DNA of 54,840 nt. Source: Ilumatobacteraceae bacterium (GTDB taxonomy: Bacteria; Actinomycetota; Acidimicrobiia; Acidimicrobiales; Ilumatobacteraceae). Position 1 is the first letter of the stretch, and each line of letters starts with the position of its first letter. Below are positions 16,997-25,163 of the stretch, piece by piece. The translations under genes were made by a program, and so were the position numbers. Location of the stretch: positions 1-54,840 of the forward strand of contig JAFMNE010000008.1 in the NCBI GenBank assembly GCA_017859395.1, given 5' to 3'. The notes beneath the pieces were generated by a model that did not search any database, had not been told where the DNA came from, and worked only from the letters and a program-made list of their open reading frames with translations.

Positions 16997-18151
16997 CTAG
17001 ACGTCGATACCCGCGGGTAGACGGTCGCGCTCCCAGCCGAGCAGGCTCACGGCACGGCCACAGGCATAGCGGTCCGTCATGCCGCTGACCCATGCGACGG
17101 CCATACGGACAGCCTCGGGTGACCCTGCATCAAGATCGCGGGCGATGTCGTCGCGTTCGTTCGCTAATTCATGGGGCCGGTCGGCGTAGTGCTCGACGAG
17201 GGCGCGCAACATGCCGATCACTGCATCGGCCTGGCGACGTGATGCTGGTCGTAGGTAGACCTGGTCGTAGTTGAAGCGTCGGAAGGCCCCGAGCGCCTCC
17301 GCGATGTCGGGGTGCATGCCAATGCGCCCGGTTGTGGCCGCGGTGTCGATCATCGATCGCACGAATGTGCCCAATTGGCTGCTGCGGTCAGATCCGCAGC
17401 GACGAGCAACAATCTCGGGCAGCATGTGCGATGCCACAATGCCGGCGGCAACAGCATCCTCGAAGTCATGGCAGACATAGGCAATGCGATCAGCCCATGA
17501 GACAACTTCGCCCTCTGGGGTGCTCGGCGCCGGTCGACTCCACGAGTGATTGCGAATGCCGTCAAGGGTCTCGATGCAGAGGTTCAGCGGAGAAAGGGTT
17601 TCATCAGCTCCCCAGACGGCATGGTCGTATCCCTCCGCGAGATACGGGCTGAACGCGTCTTCGCTCGCGTGGCCTCCTGGACCGTGACCGCAGTCGTGGC
17701 CCACCGCGATGGCCTCGGTGAGCGCCACATTGAGCCCGAGCGGGCCGGCCACCGACCGGGCCACTTGAGCAACCTCTAATGCATGAGTCATGCGGGTGCG
17801 CTGGTGATCGTCCGGGAACACAAAGACCTGCGTCTTGCCGGCCAAGCGGCGAAATGCGCTGGCGTGGAGAATGCGGTCGCGGTCGCGCTCGAAACAGGTA
17901 CGCACCGGGTCGGGTTCCTCGTCAGTACCGCGATTGCCCGCTCCCCAGGAGCGGGTCGCGGTCGGCGACAAATGGGCATGCTCGAACTCTTCGCGCTGAT
18001 GTCGCAATACGCGGTCAGCGTGGGCAACGGCGTGGGAATCAGCGTGGGCAACCGCGACATCATCGATGTGATGAGCGTGCATCGTGGCCGCCCACCGAGC
18101 TGCACGCTCGGCCATTGCCTCATCGTCAGGGAGTGAGCTGAAGGGTGCCAC
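16997..18151 (-). CDS. dgt: dGTPase-like HD-domain triphosphohydrolase
   Basis: Probable dNTP triphosphohydrolase that cleaves dGTP to deoxyguanosine and triphosphate. HD-domain metal ligands are visible: His in RMTHALEV, His-Asp in GHDCGHGPGGH, and Asp in SWADRIAY. The segment FRRLAGKTQVFVFP before them is the family signature. Length 384. The first 65 residues are unusual: a His- and Ala-rich stretch (nine His between about residues 24 and 61) not typical of the family. The GTG at 18151 is placed exactly 6 bases after TAGGCT. It lies inverted between rpmA and obgE, which are normally adjacent. Confidence 0.85.
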   Translation of the reverse strand: MAPFSSLPDDEAMAERAARWAATMHAHHIDDVAVAHADSHAVAHADRVLRHQREEFEHAHLSPTATRSWGAGNRGTDEEPDPVRTCFERDRDRILHASAFRRLAGKTQVFVFPDDHQRTRMTHALEVAQVARSVAGPLGLNVALTEAIAVGHDCGHGPGGHASEDAFSPYLAEGYDHAVWGADETLSPLNLCIETLDGIRNHSWSRPAPSTPEGEVVSWADRIAYVCHDFEDAVAAGIVASHMLPEIVARRCGSDRSSQLGTFVRSMIDTAATTGRIGMHPDIAEALGAFRRFNYDQVYLRPASRRQADAVIGMLRALVEHYADRPHELANERDDIARDLDAGSPEAVRMAVAWVSGMTDRYACGRAVSLLGWERDRLPAGIDV

Positions 18152-18157
18152 ATGCCC

Positions 18158-18163
18158 AGCCTA
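18158..18163 (-). promoter_or_regulatory. -10 box TAGGCT of dgt (leaderless)
   Basis: On the minus strand TAGGCT ends 6 bases before the GTG at 18151. It is divergent from the obgE box at 18209. Confidence 0.5.
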
Positions 18164-18208
18164 CGATCCCGGTGTCGCACCCTCCCGTCGTGCAGGGTCG
18201 CTGATCGG

Positions 18209-18214
18209 TAGCGT
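18209..18214 (+). promoter_or_regulatory. -10 box TAGCGT of obgE (leaderless)
   Basis: TAGCGT ends 6 bases before GTG 18221; no Shine-Dalgarno. The same hexamer precedes panB, marR and an MFS gene. Confidence 0.55.
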
Positions 18215-18220
18215 GTCGAC

Positions 18221-19474
18221 GTGTCGCAGTTCGTCGACGAATGTCAGCTGAACCTCCGCGGAGGTGACGGAGGGGCCGGATGCGTGTCATTCCGGCGTGA
18301 GGGGCCTGTGGTGAACGGTGGCCCAAATGGCGGCGACGGCGGCAATGGTGGGGACATCTGGTTGGTTGCCGACCACAATGTGGCCTCTTTGCTCGCCTTC
18401 CGAGATCACCCGCACCGACGTGCTGGTGATGGTGTGCATGGAAAGGGAAAGGATCTCCACGGCCGACGTGGAGAGAGCCTCGAGGTAACGGTGCCCGAGG
18501 GCACGGTGGTGAGCGATTTGTACACCGGTGAGGTCCTTGCCGAGCTGAACAATCACGGTGATCGATGGATGGCAGTCGCGGGTGGCCGTGGCGGTCGTGG
18601 TAACGCCCGTTTCTTGTCGAATCGTCGCCGTGCGCCGACCTTTGCGGAGCAGGGCGAGCACGGCGAGGAGCGGTGGTTCCGACTGGAGATCCGCCTCATG
18701 GCCGATGTCGCCCTGGTCGGGTTTCCAAATGTGGGTAAGAGCACCCTGATCAGCGTGATTTCCGCCGCGCGTCCCCGAATTGCGGACTACCCCTTCACCA
18801 CGCTTGAGCCCAATCTCGGAGTGGTCAGCATCGACGACGACACCTCGTTCACGGTTGCCGACATACCCGGGCTCATCGAAGGGGCCTCGGAGGGGCGCGG
18901 GCTCGGCCACCGCTTCTTGCGTCATGTCGAGCGTGCCCGGGTGCTGTGCATCATGGTCGACCTGGCTCCGCTCGACGGCGTTGGGCCGGTGGAGCAAGAA
19001 GAAGTTCTGTTGCGCGAGCTGGGACAGTACCGCCCAGAGTTGCTTGAACGCCCGCGCATCCTGGTCGGCACAAAAGCTGACTTGGTGCCGACCGAGGCAG
19101 TAGACAGCAGCCACTTCGACGCCGTCATCTCGGCGGTCACCCGCGACGGTGTACGTGACCTCGTGGGGCAGATGGCATCGATGGTGCACACGTCGCGCGC
19201 CGATGAACCGGCCGTTGACGGGATGGTGGTGCTGCGGCCCGAACCCACCGGAGCGGTCGTCGAGCGCACCGACGACGGCGAGTACGTGGTCCTCGGCCGT
19301 GACGTTGAGCGGGTTGTGGCGCTGAACGATGTCACCACCCCCGAAGCCCTTGCCTATATCGATCAACGCCTTGAACGTCTCGGTGTCCTGCGCCTGCTGG
19401 CACGTGCAGGCGTGGCCGACGGAGACGTGGTGCACATTGGCGAGTTCTCCTTCGAATATCGGAGCCCACGCTGA
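18221..19474 (+). CDS. obgE: GTPase Obg (ribosome assembly)
   Basis: Essential GTPase of 50S assembly and stress signalling. The N-terminal glycine-rich Obg domain spans 1-158, with GGDGGAG and NGGDGGNGGD repeats. The G domain starts at about 165: G1 GFPNVGKST (167-175), G3 DIPGLIEG, G4 as TKAD in VGTKADL. A C-terminal OCT domain follows from about 330. Length 417. It starts with GTG after a -10 box and ends as TGATG, sharing one base with proB. Confidence 0.96.
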   Translation: MSQFVDECQLNLRGGDGGAGCVSFRREGPVVNGGPNGGDGGNGGDIWLVADHNVASLLAFRDHPHRRAGDGVHGKGKDLHGRRGESLEVTVPEGTVVSDLYTGEVLAELNNHGDRWMAVAGGRGGRGNARFLSNRRRAPTFAEQGEHGEERWFRLEIRLMADVALVGFPNVGKSTLISVISAARPRIADYPFTTLEPNLGVVSIDDDTSFTVADIPGLIEGASEGRGLGHRFLRHVERARVLCIMVDLAPLDGVGPVEQEEVLLRELGQYRPELLERPRILVGTKADLVPTEAVDSSHFDAVISAVTRDGVRDLVGQMASMVHTSRADEPAVDGMVVLRPEPTGAVVERTDDGEYVVLGRDVERVVALNDVTTPEALAYIDQRLERLGVLRLLARAGVADGDVVHIGEFSFEYRSPR

Positions 19475-20547
19475 TGCGCATCGTTGTCAAGATTGGTACT
19501 GCGTCGCTCACCGATGAACGTGGTGGCATTGTTCGTTCCGCAATCGAGGACCTATGTGCCGAGGTTGTATGCGCGGTGGGGGAGGGACACGACGTACTCG
19601 TCGTGTCATCCGGCGCGGTCGCCGCTGGTGTGGCTGCGGTGGGTCTTGACCAGCGGCCCACAGACATGACTACCCTGCAGGCGGTCTCGGCGGCCGGCCA
19701 GAGCCGCCTCATGGAGGTGTACAACGCAGCACTTGGAGCTGGAGGGTTGGTCGCCGCCCAGGTGTTGCTCGACCCACACGATTTTGTGGATCGCAGCCAG
19801 TACCTCCATGCGCGACGCACCCTCGAGCGGTTGCTTGAACTCGGCTGTGTGCCGGTGATCAACGAAAATGACGCCATTGCGAGCGAAGAACTTCGCTATG
19901 GCGACAATGACCGGCTGGCCGCTCTCGTTGCGCATGCGCTGCGCGCGGATCTGTTGGTGTTGCTCACCGACGCCGACGGTCTGCTAACCGCAGATCCCCG
20001 CAGTGACCCAGCCGCGACATTGATTCAGTTGGTGACTGCCGACGACCCGTTGCTGGCCATCGATGTCACCGCCGCTGGGTCGGGTCGTGGATCTGGCGGG
20101 ATGGCGTCGAAGCTGGCCGCTGCTCGAATCGCCTCATGGTCAGGTATTCGCACGGTCATAGCGCGCGCCGCCACCGCCGGCGTGCTCGGGGCTGCGATAC
20201 GTGGTGATGGCATTGGGACCACCTTCGCGGCCCATACGCGCCGGTTGACGGCACGGCGACTCTGGATTGCATTTGCGGCGGAGGTGTCTGGATGCATCAC
20301 CGTCGACGACGGCGCGCATGCAGCACTCATCGACAACGGGCGCAGCCTCTTAGCAGCAGGAGTTACCGCCGTCGACGGCGATTTCGCCGCTGGTGACACG
20401 GTGGAGGTCCGCGATACGAGCGGCAGGGTATTTGCGCGAGGTCTGGTGACTTGCGCGGCTGCCGAACTGTCGGGTGACGCGGGAAATGGTTCTGCGCGGC
20501 CTCCCGAGGTCATTCACCGTGATGATCTGGTGATCGTCCCCGGTTGA
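19474..20547 (+). CDS. proB: glutamate 5-kinase
   Basis: First enzyme of proline synthesis, phosphorylating glutamate. The amino-acid kinase domain occupies 1-255, with VVKIGTASL, VSSGAVAAG, the NENDAIA motif and TDADGL; a C-terminal PUA domain follows (about 270-357). Length 357. Start ATG overlaps the obgE stop by one base. proA is not adjacent. The last 38 bases overlap the 3' end of murJ on the other strand. Confidence 0.95.
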   Translation: MRIVVKIGTASLTDERGGIVRSAIEDLCAEVVCAVGEGHDVLVVSSGAVAAGVAAVGLDQRPTDMTTLQAVSAAGQSRLMEVYNAALGAGGLVAAQVLLDPHDFVDRSQYLHARRTLERLLELGCVPVINENDAIASEELRYGDNDRLAALVAHALRADLLVLLTDADGLLTADPRSDPAATLIQLVTADDPLLAIDVTAAGSGRGSGGMASKLAAARIASWSGIRTVIARAATAGVLGAAIRGDGIGTTFAAHTRRLTARRLWIAFAAEVSGCITVDDGAHAALIDNGRSLLAAGVTAVDGDFAAGDTVEVRDTSGRVFARGLVTCAAAELSGDAGNGSARPPEVIHRDDLVIVPG

Positions 20548-22138
20548 TACCGCGCAGTACCGAGCGCAGCCCCACAAGATCGGTGAGAAGGGCACTGGCT
20601 ACGGCGCAGGCGACACCGCCAATTCCGCCGATGAGTAACGTGACACCGGTGCTGTCGAACATCGCCAGAGACAGAAGTGCCGGCACAGCCGCTGCAATCG
20701 TGACAGTGACCAGGGGCCCGAGGGTTGTCGCGAGGGCTGACCTCTCCACAGCTCCAAGTCGCTGTTGCGCAATGACCAGCGCGATCACTGCTGTGATGAG
20801 GTAGGCGATCGCGAGCGAGAGACCGAGGCCAAAGACACCTAGCGGGCCGACCAACAGCACTGCTAGCACGATATTGAGCGTGTTCTCGGTGGCGTTCAGC
20901 ACGAACGGTGTGCGCGTGTCACCGTGTGCGTAGAAACCTCGGAGGCTGAACAAGTACACGCTGAACCCGCTGAGGCCGATGGCCAGGCCGCGCAGCGCGT
21001 CGGCAGTGTTGGCAGTCGCAGAGGCGTCAAACAGGCCTCGCTCCATCGTCGCAGCGATCAAGGGGTCGGCGAGAACGACGAGGAGAAGCGACGCCGGCAG
21101 AGTGAGCGCGGCCACGGCGCGGACGCCGAGGGTGAAGTGGTGCCGGAATGCCGCGGGGTCCGCCGCGGTCACCGCGCGCGCTAGTTCTGGTTGGAACGTT
21201 GTGGCGACCGACACTGCGAGAAGCCCATGTGGCAACACGAACCATGTGAAAGCGTCAAAGTACGCCGAGGCCAGCGATGAGCCGGGTTCGGCCAAATTGC
21301 GGATCACGATGAGCGCAATCTGGTTGGCCGCCACGAATCCGATCGTCCATCCACCCATGGCGAGGATGCGGCGAACTTCAGGGTCGTGAGGCCGCCATCG
21401 TGGCCGCACACCGCCCACGTGACGCAGTGCAACTGCAGCGACGATGAGCGCCATGACGGCGATCCCACCCGTGGCGCCGCCAGCGAGCAACCACCGAACC
21501 TGCGTGTTGTCGATGACATCGCCGAGGCCTCGGGCTGTGGCGCCCGCACCGGGTAATGCCAGTAATGCTGCGACGATGACGAGATTGGCGGCGGCGGGTG
21601 ACCATGCAGCAGCAGCGAAGCGGCGGCGGGCCTGCAACGCGGCCGCGGCGATGCCGGAGATGCCGTAGAACAAGATCTGCACACAGAACACTCGAGTGAG
21701 CAGAACACCGACCTCACGGAATGCCGCAATGTCGACATCGGGCGATGGGGTGAGTGAATAGACCGCAAAAATTGCGGGTGCAGCGATCACGGCGAGCATG
21801 GTGACCACCGCAATGGCGCTGAGCGCCATGGTGATCACCGCATCGCGTGACTCCCGAATCCGTTGACGTTCTGCTGAGTCGTACGCCGACGATTCCTGGT
21901 GCGCCAAGCGAGTGAAGACCGGCACCAACGTTGCCGAGAGCACACCACCGATGAGGAGGTCATAGATGATGTTCGGCGTCTCATTGGCCAGCTTGTAGGC
22001 GTCAGACAACGAGTTTTGACCCACCACCCATGCGAGTACGAGCACGCGACCAAGCCCGGTGATCCGGGAGACCGCGGTACCCGATGCAACCACCAGGTTC
22101 GAGCGCACAAGGCCGCTCACCCGCCGCAGGCTAGCCAT
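20510..22138 (-). CDS. murJ: lipid II flippase MurJ
   Basis: MATE-like flippase that moves lipid II across the membrane. It is polytopic with about 14 helices over 542 residues. Family features include the start SNLVVASGTAVSRITGLGRVLVLAW, the PNIIYDLLIGG loop with conserved residues, and the RGFYAHGDTRTPF segment. The ATG at 22138 is chosen at the conserved N-terminus; longer in-frame extensions have no homology. It lacks the kinase-like extension of mycobacterial MviN. It is divergent from ddaH with only 16 bases between the starts. Confidence 0.93.
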   Translation of the reverse strand: MASLRRVSGLVRSNLVVASGTAVSRITGLGRVLVLAWVVGQNSLSDAYKLANETPNIIYDLLIGGVLSATLVPVFTRLAHQESSAYDSAERQRIRESRDAVITMALSAIAVVTMLAVIAAPAIFAVYSLTPSPDVDIAAFREVGVLLTRVFCVQILFYGISGIAAAALQARRRFAAAAWSPAAANLVIVAALLALPGAGATARGLGDVIDNTQVRWLLAGGATGGIAVMALIVAAVALRHVGGVRPRWRPHDPEVRRILAMGGWTIGFVAANQIALIVIRNLAEPGSSLASAYFDAFTWFVLPHGLLAVSVATTFQPELARAVTAADPAAFRHHFTLGVRAVAALTLPASLLLVVLADPLIAATMERGLFDASATANTADALRGLAIGLSGFSVYLFSLRGFYAHGDTRTPFVLNATENTLNIVLAVLLVGPLGVFGLGLSLAIAYLITAVIALVIAQQRLGAVERSALATTLGPLVTVTIAAAVPALLSLAMFDSTGVTLLIGGIGGVACAVASALLTDLVGLRSVLRGINRGRSPDHHGE

Positions 22139-22153
22139 CGGGCATACTGCCCG
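22139..22153. promoter_or_regulatory. palindrome between murJ and ddaH, possible operator with shared -10 region
   Basis: CGGGCA-TAC-TGCCCG is a perfect 6+3+6 inverted repeat filling nearly all of the 16-base gap between the two start codons. It contains CATACT (22143-22148), 6 bases before the ddaH GTG; the reverse complement offers a weaker -10 for murJ at 4-5 bases. A protein bound here would cover both start sites. Confidence 0.4.
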
Positions 22154-22154
22154 G

Positions 22155-22934
22155 GTGGTCACCCCTCGAACCGCCATTGTCCGACGTCCCGGTCCGCGCT
22201 TGGCTGAGGGGCTGGTTACCCATATCGACCGTACGCAAATCGACCTTGCGCTGGCACGGTCACAGTGGGATCGATATGTTGAGGTCTTCCGCGAGCGCGG
22301 GTGGCGCATTGTGGAAGTTCCTGGCGCCGATGACTGCCCGGATGCGGTATTTGTCGAAGACACTGCTGTCGTTGCTGGGGATATGGCTGTGGTCTGTCGA
22401 CCCGGTGCGCCCGAACGTGTTCCCGAGGTGGTGGCTGTCCCCGACGTGTTGTCGGCGGTGGGGCTTGACGTGGTGCACCTGCCCGACGGCTGCCTGGATG
22501 GCGGCGATGTGTTGAAAGTTGCTGACACTGTGTACGTCGGTGTCGGTGGCCGCACGGACACCGCAGGAGCCAGTGCTTTTGGCGAACTCGTGTCATCGCG
22601 TGGGTTTTGCACGGTGCAGGTACCCACGACCAGGGTCTTGCATCTCAAGTCGGCCGTGACCGCCTTGCCCGACGGAACGATCATTGGATACCCGCCCGAT
22701 GTGGACTCGGTCGACGCGTTCGAGAGATTTCTCGCCGTGCCCGAACCCGACGGCGCGCACGTGGTTGTGCTCGACGATCACTCGGTGTTGATGGCTGCAT
22801 CCGCTCCGGACACCGCAGATCTCTTGCGATCGCGCGGACTTGATGTCGTCATGGTCGACATTTCCGAGTTCATTCGCCTTGAGGGTTGCGTGACTTGCTT
22901 GTCGATCCGGGTGCGCGGCGGCAATCCACTGTGA
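22155..22934 (+). CDS. ddaH: dimethylarginine dimethylaminohydrolase-type amidinotransferase-fold enzyme
   Basis: Hydrolyses N-omega-methylated arginines to citrulline and methylamines, or a related guanidino substrate. The pentein fold shows VFVEDTAVV, CLDGGDVL, a His in LHLKSAVT (catalytic region) and the nucleophile Cys248 in VTCLS near the C-terminus, as in the Pseudomonas enzyme (Cys249). Length 259. The frame is open from 22059, but GTG 22155 follows the CATACT hexamer at the leaderless spacing and starts at the conserved TPRTAIVRRP. The stop overlaps an MFS gene as GTGA, so export and hydrolysis may be linked. Confidence 0.85.
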   Translation: MVTPRTAIVRRPGPRLAEGLVTHIDRTQIDLALARSQWDRYVEVFRERGWRIVEVPGADDCPDAVFVEDTAVVAGDMAVVCRPGAPERVPEVVAVPDVLSAVGLDVVHLPDGCLDGGDVLKVADTVYVGVGGRTDTAGASAFGELVSSRGFCTVQVPTTRVLHLKSAVTALPDGTIIGYPPDVDSVDAFERFLAVPEPDGAHVVVLDDHSVLMAASAPDTADLLRSRGLDVVMVDISEFIRLEGCVTCLSIRVRGGNPL

Positions 22935-24118
22935 TATCGACGTCTACCCAGCGGCCCGCGGGCATGACCCGGGGGAGGGTCATGACATTGGCGCTCCTCG
23001 GTGCCCTCTCCGCCATGGGGTATGGCGTGATGTTCACCGTTCTTGACGACTACCGCGATGAATTCGGTATTCCGGCGGCGCAGCTCGGGTTCATCGTCGG
23101 TCTTGGATTTGTGGCGGCATTCGTCGCGCAGGTCGTGCTGGCACCGATTGCCGATCGTGGACATGCACGACGGTTGATGGTGGTCGGTGTCGCTATCGAT
23201 GTAGTCGGCCTGCTGGTGCTCGGTTTCGGCACCACCATTTGGGTGCTCATTTTGGGCCGGGCTCTGTCGGGCCTCGGCGCTGGAATGACAATGCCCGCAC
23301 TTCGTCGGTTGGTCATCGTTGGCGACCCCGATCGTCTGGGAGACAATCTCGGGCTGCTGCTCGCATGCGATGTTGCTGGTTTCGCTGCTGGGCCGCTGCT
23401 GTCGGCATTGTTGGTGGGTCCGTTCGGCTTGCCGGCGCCATACATCGTGGTGGCGGTTGCCGCTTCGGTGTGTTTGCCCATTGTCTTACGTCAACGAGTT
23501 CACGATCCGGGTGTTGAGACGGTCTCGGCGACATCGTTCGATCTCCTCCGGTCTCCTCACTTCCGCGCAGCGGTCTCGATGGGAGTTGCCATGTGGATGA
23601 TGATCGGCACCTTCGATGCGCTCTGGGTAGTGGTGCTCGACGACCTCGGCGCCGATGAATGGATCGCAAATATCGGCATCACCGTGTTTGTGGTGCCATT
23701 GATCATCCTCGGTGAGCGCGGTGGTCGACTTGCACAGCGACTCGGACCGTTTCGCCTCGGCCCGATCGGACTTGGTATCGGTGCGGTGGCGATGTTCGCC
23801 TACGGGTTGATGCCCACCGGCATTGCGATGCTCGCCGTCGGCGTTGTCCACGCCGTCAACGATGGCATCACGGTGTCGTCGACTTCGGTCGCCGTTGGCC
23901 TTGTGACGCCCGAGGGCCGCCACGCCAGCGCGCAGGGCCTGCTCGGCGGCGCGCAGACGCTGATGGCAGGTGTCGCCGCTGTGGTTGCTGGCGTGGTGTA
24001 CGACACCGCAGGGCGCACCACCGCCTACGCGGTGTGTTCGGTGGTGATGCTTGTATTGATTGGGTACACCGTGTCGGTGACCCGTCTACGGTCCGCCGAT
24101 GGCGGCTTCAGCGGCTGA
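22931..24118 (+). CDS. MFS transporter
   Basis: Major facilitator protein of 395 residues with about 12 helices. The loop 2-3 motif appears as APIADRGHARRLM (compare GxLaDrxGrkxxl), and helix 4 has GRALSGLGAGMTMPA. The GTG at 22931 overlaps the ddaH stop (GTGA). Substrate unknown; coupling to ddaH suggests a guanidino compound or amine, which is inference. It ends 11 bases inside the convergent YeeE/YedE gene. Confidence 0.85.
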   Translation: MISTSTQRPAGMTRGRVMTLALLGALSAMGYGVMFTVLDDYRDEFGIPAAQLGFIVGLGFVAAFVAQVVLAPIADRGHARRLMVVGVAIDVVGLLVLGFGTTIWVLILGRALSGLGAGMTMPALRRLVIVGDPDRLGDNLGLLLACDVAGFAAGPLLSALLVGPFGLPAPYIVVAVAASVCLPIVLRQRVHDPGVETVSATSFDLLRSPHFRAAVSMGVAMWMMIGTFDALWVVVLDDLGADEWIANIGITVFVVPLIILGERGGRLAQRLGPFRLGPIGLGIGAVAMFAYGLMPTGIAMLAVGVVHAVNDGITVSSTSVAVGLVTPEGRHASAQGLLGGAQTLMAGVAAVVAGVVYDTAGRTTAYAVCSVVMLVLIGYTVSVTRLRSADGGFSG

Positions 24119-24569
24119 GGACGCGGTGTTCGCCATCGCCTTCGGGCACGCTGACCGCCGCACGCTCGACCTGGCGGTCGCGGAGCCAGAGCCCGATGAA
24201 CAGCCCGGTCACGGCGATGGTGCCGTACATGGCGCCACTGCTGATCATGGCCAGGGCGGGCGCGGGGCAGGTGCCCGCCAGCGCCCATCCAGTACCGAAC
24301 AGCGCGCCGCCGACGATGTGGTGCCGTTCGATACGTGACCGTGAGAGCGAGAGGCGCCCACCGAACACGGTGGTCGTGCCGCGGCGTTCCAACACCCACA
24401 GCAATGGCAGGGATACTCCAATGGCAAGTCCCATCAGCAAGAACACGTCCCATTCGGCGAATCGGAGGGTCTTGTGGATCGTGTCGTACTCGTTCAACTG
24501 GGCAGCGGCGAGAACGAAGCCGAAGCCGGCACCGAACAGACCGCCGATGACGTTCATCGGGTTTTTCAT
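24108..24569 (-). CDS. YeeE/YedE family protein, second half of a split transporter
   Basis: Membrane protein of 153 residues with four hydrophobic segments. The motif GTGWALAGTCPAPAL is the half-transporter signature with a central Cys. It resembles PmpB-type proteins of the YeeE/YedE (DUF395) family, which take up thiosulfate or related sulfur species through relayed Cys residues. It starts with ATG inside the stop of the upstream half (ATGA overlap). The two-gene form is common; single-chain YeeE carries both halves. Confidence 0.75.
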   Translation of the reverse strand: MKNPMNVIGGLFGAGFGFVLAAAQLNEYDTIHKTLRFAEWDVFLLMGLAIGVSLPLLWVLERRGTTTVFGGRLSLSRSRIERHHIVGGALFGTGWALAGTCPAPALAMISSGAMYGTIAVTGLFIGLWLRDRQVERAAVSVPEGDGEHRVLSR

Positions 24570-25078
24570 GGCTGCACTCCCAGAGATCCATCGGACATGA
24601 CCAGATCGCCAAGGCCGGTGAGTGATGTGAGGATGAATGTGACCACGATGGCGGTCCCGACGAATGTGGCCGTCGTGGCCCAACTGGCGGGGGAGCGCTG
24701 AGCGGTGCCGCAGATGCCGTGACCGGAGGTGCACCCACCGGCCATCCGCGCGCCGTATCCCATGATGATCGCGGCGAGGAAGACCACGACGGCCATCACA
24801 CCGGGCGACCAACCCGCAGCCGACATTGCGTCGTAGCCGCGGCGCCATTCGAAGCCGCGCCCGAGCACGGTCGCGAGCAGACCACCCACGAAGATTCCGC
24901 CGAAGTACCACACGCGCCACCCGACGGTGTCGGTATCGCGTCGGGCAGCTTTCATGGTCTGCACGTAGGCGCCGGATGCACCGAGTGGCTGATTGGCGAT
25001 GAGGAACAGGCCAACCACCAGCACACCAAGTGCGGGGCCGGTGATGTACCAGGGAAGGCGGTCAGGGAGGATGTCCAT
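24566..25078 (-). CDS. YeeE/YedE family protein, first half of a split transporter
   Basis: Membrane protein of 170 residues with about four helices. The motif GARMAGGCTSGHGICG (about residues 108-123) is the clearest signature of the YeeE/YedE family, with the conserved Cys of the sulfur relay. It pairs with the next gene through an ATGA overlap. No rhodanese or TusA gene, frequent partners, is next to it. Sulfur uptake would suit the methionine genes further right, but they are not cotranscribed. A GAGCAT hexamer (25085-25090) lies 6 bases upstream of the ATG. Confidence 0.8.
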   Translation of the reverse strand: MDILPDRLPWYITGPALGVLVVGLFLIANQPLGASGAYVQTMKAARRDTDTVGWRVWYFGGIFVGGLLATVLGRGFEWRRGYDAMSAAGWSPGVMAVVVFLAAIIMGYGARMAGGCTSGHGICGTAQRSPASWATTATFVGTAIVVTFILTSLTGLGDLVMSDGSLGVQP

Positions 25079-25151
25079 ACATTTATGCTCGCCGACCCGT
25101 CACCAAGATGCAACCACCCTCGAGAACTGCGGGTGTGGCGGTGCTGCTCGC

Positions 25152-25157
25152 TAGCGT
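25152..25157 (+). promoter_or_regulatory. -10 box TAGCGT of panB (leaderless)
   Basis: TAGCGT ends 6 bases before ATG 25164. Confidence 0.55.
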
Positions 25158-25163
25158 GGGCCC

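Noticed and set aside
18287-19435. Long antisense frame opposite obgE (382 codons)
   Set aside because: Shadow of a high-GC gene; no domain, while obgE is complete on the plus strand. The same applies to other long opposite-strand frames, such as those at 6263-7594 and 51845-52978.
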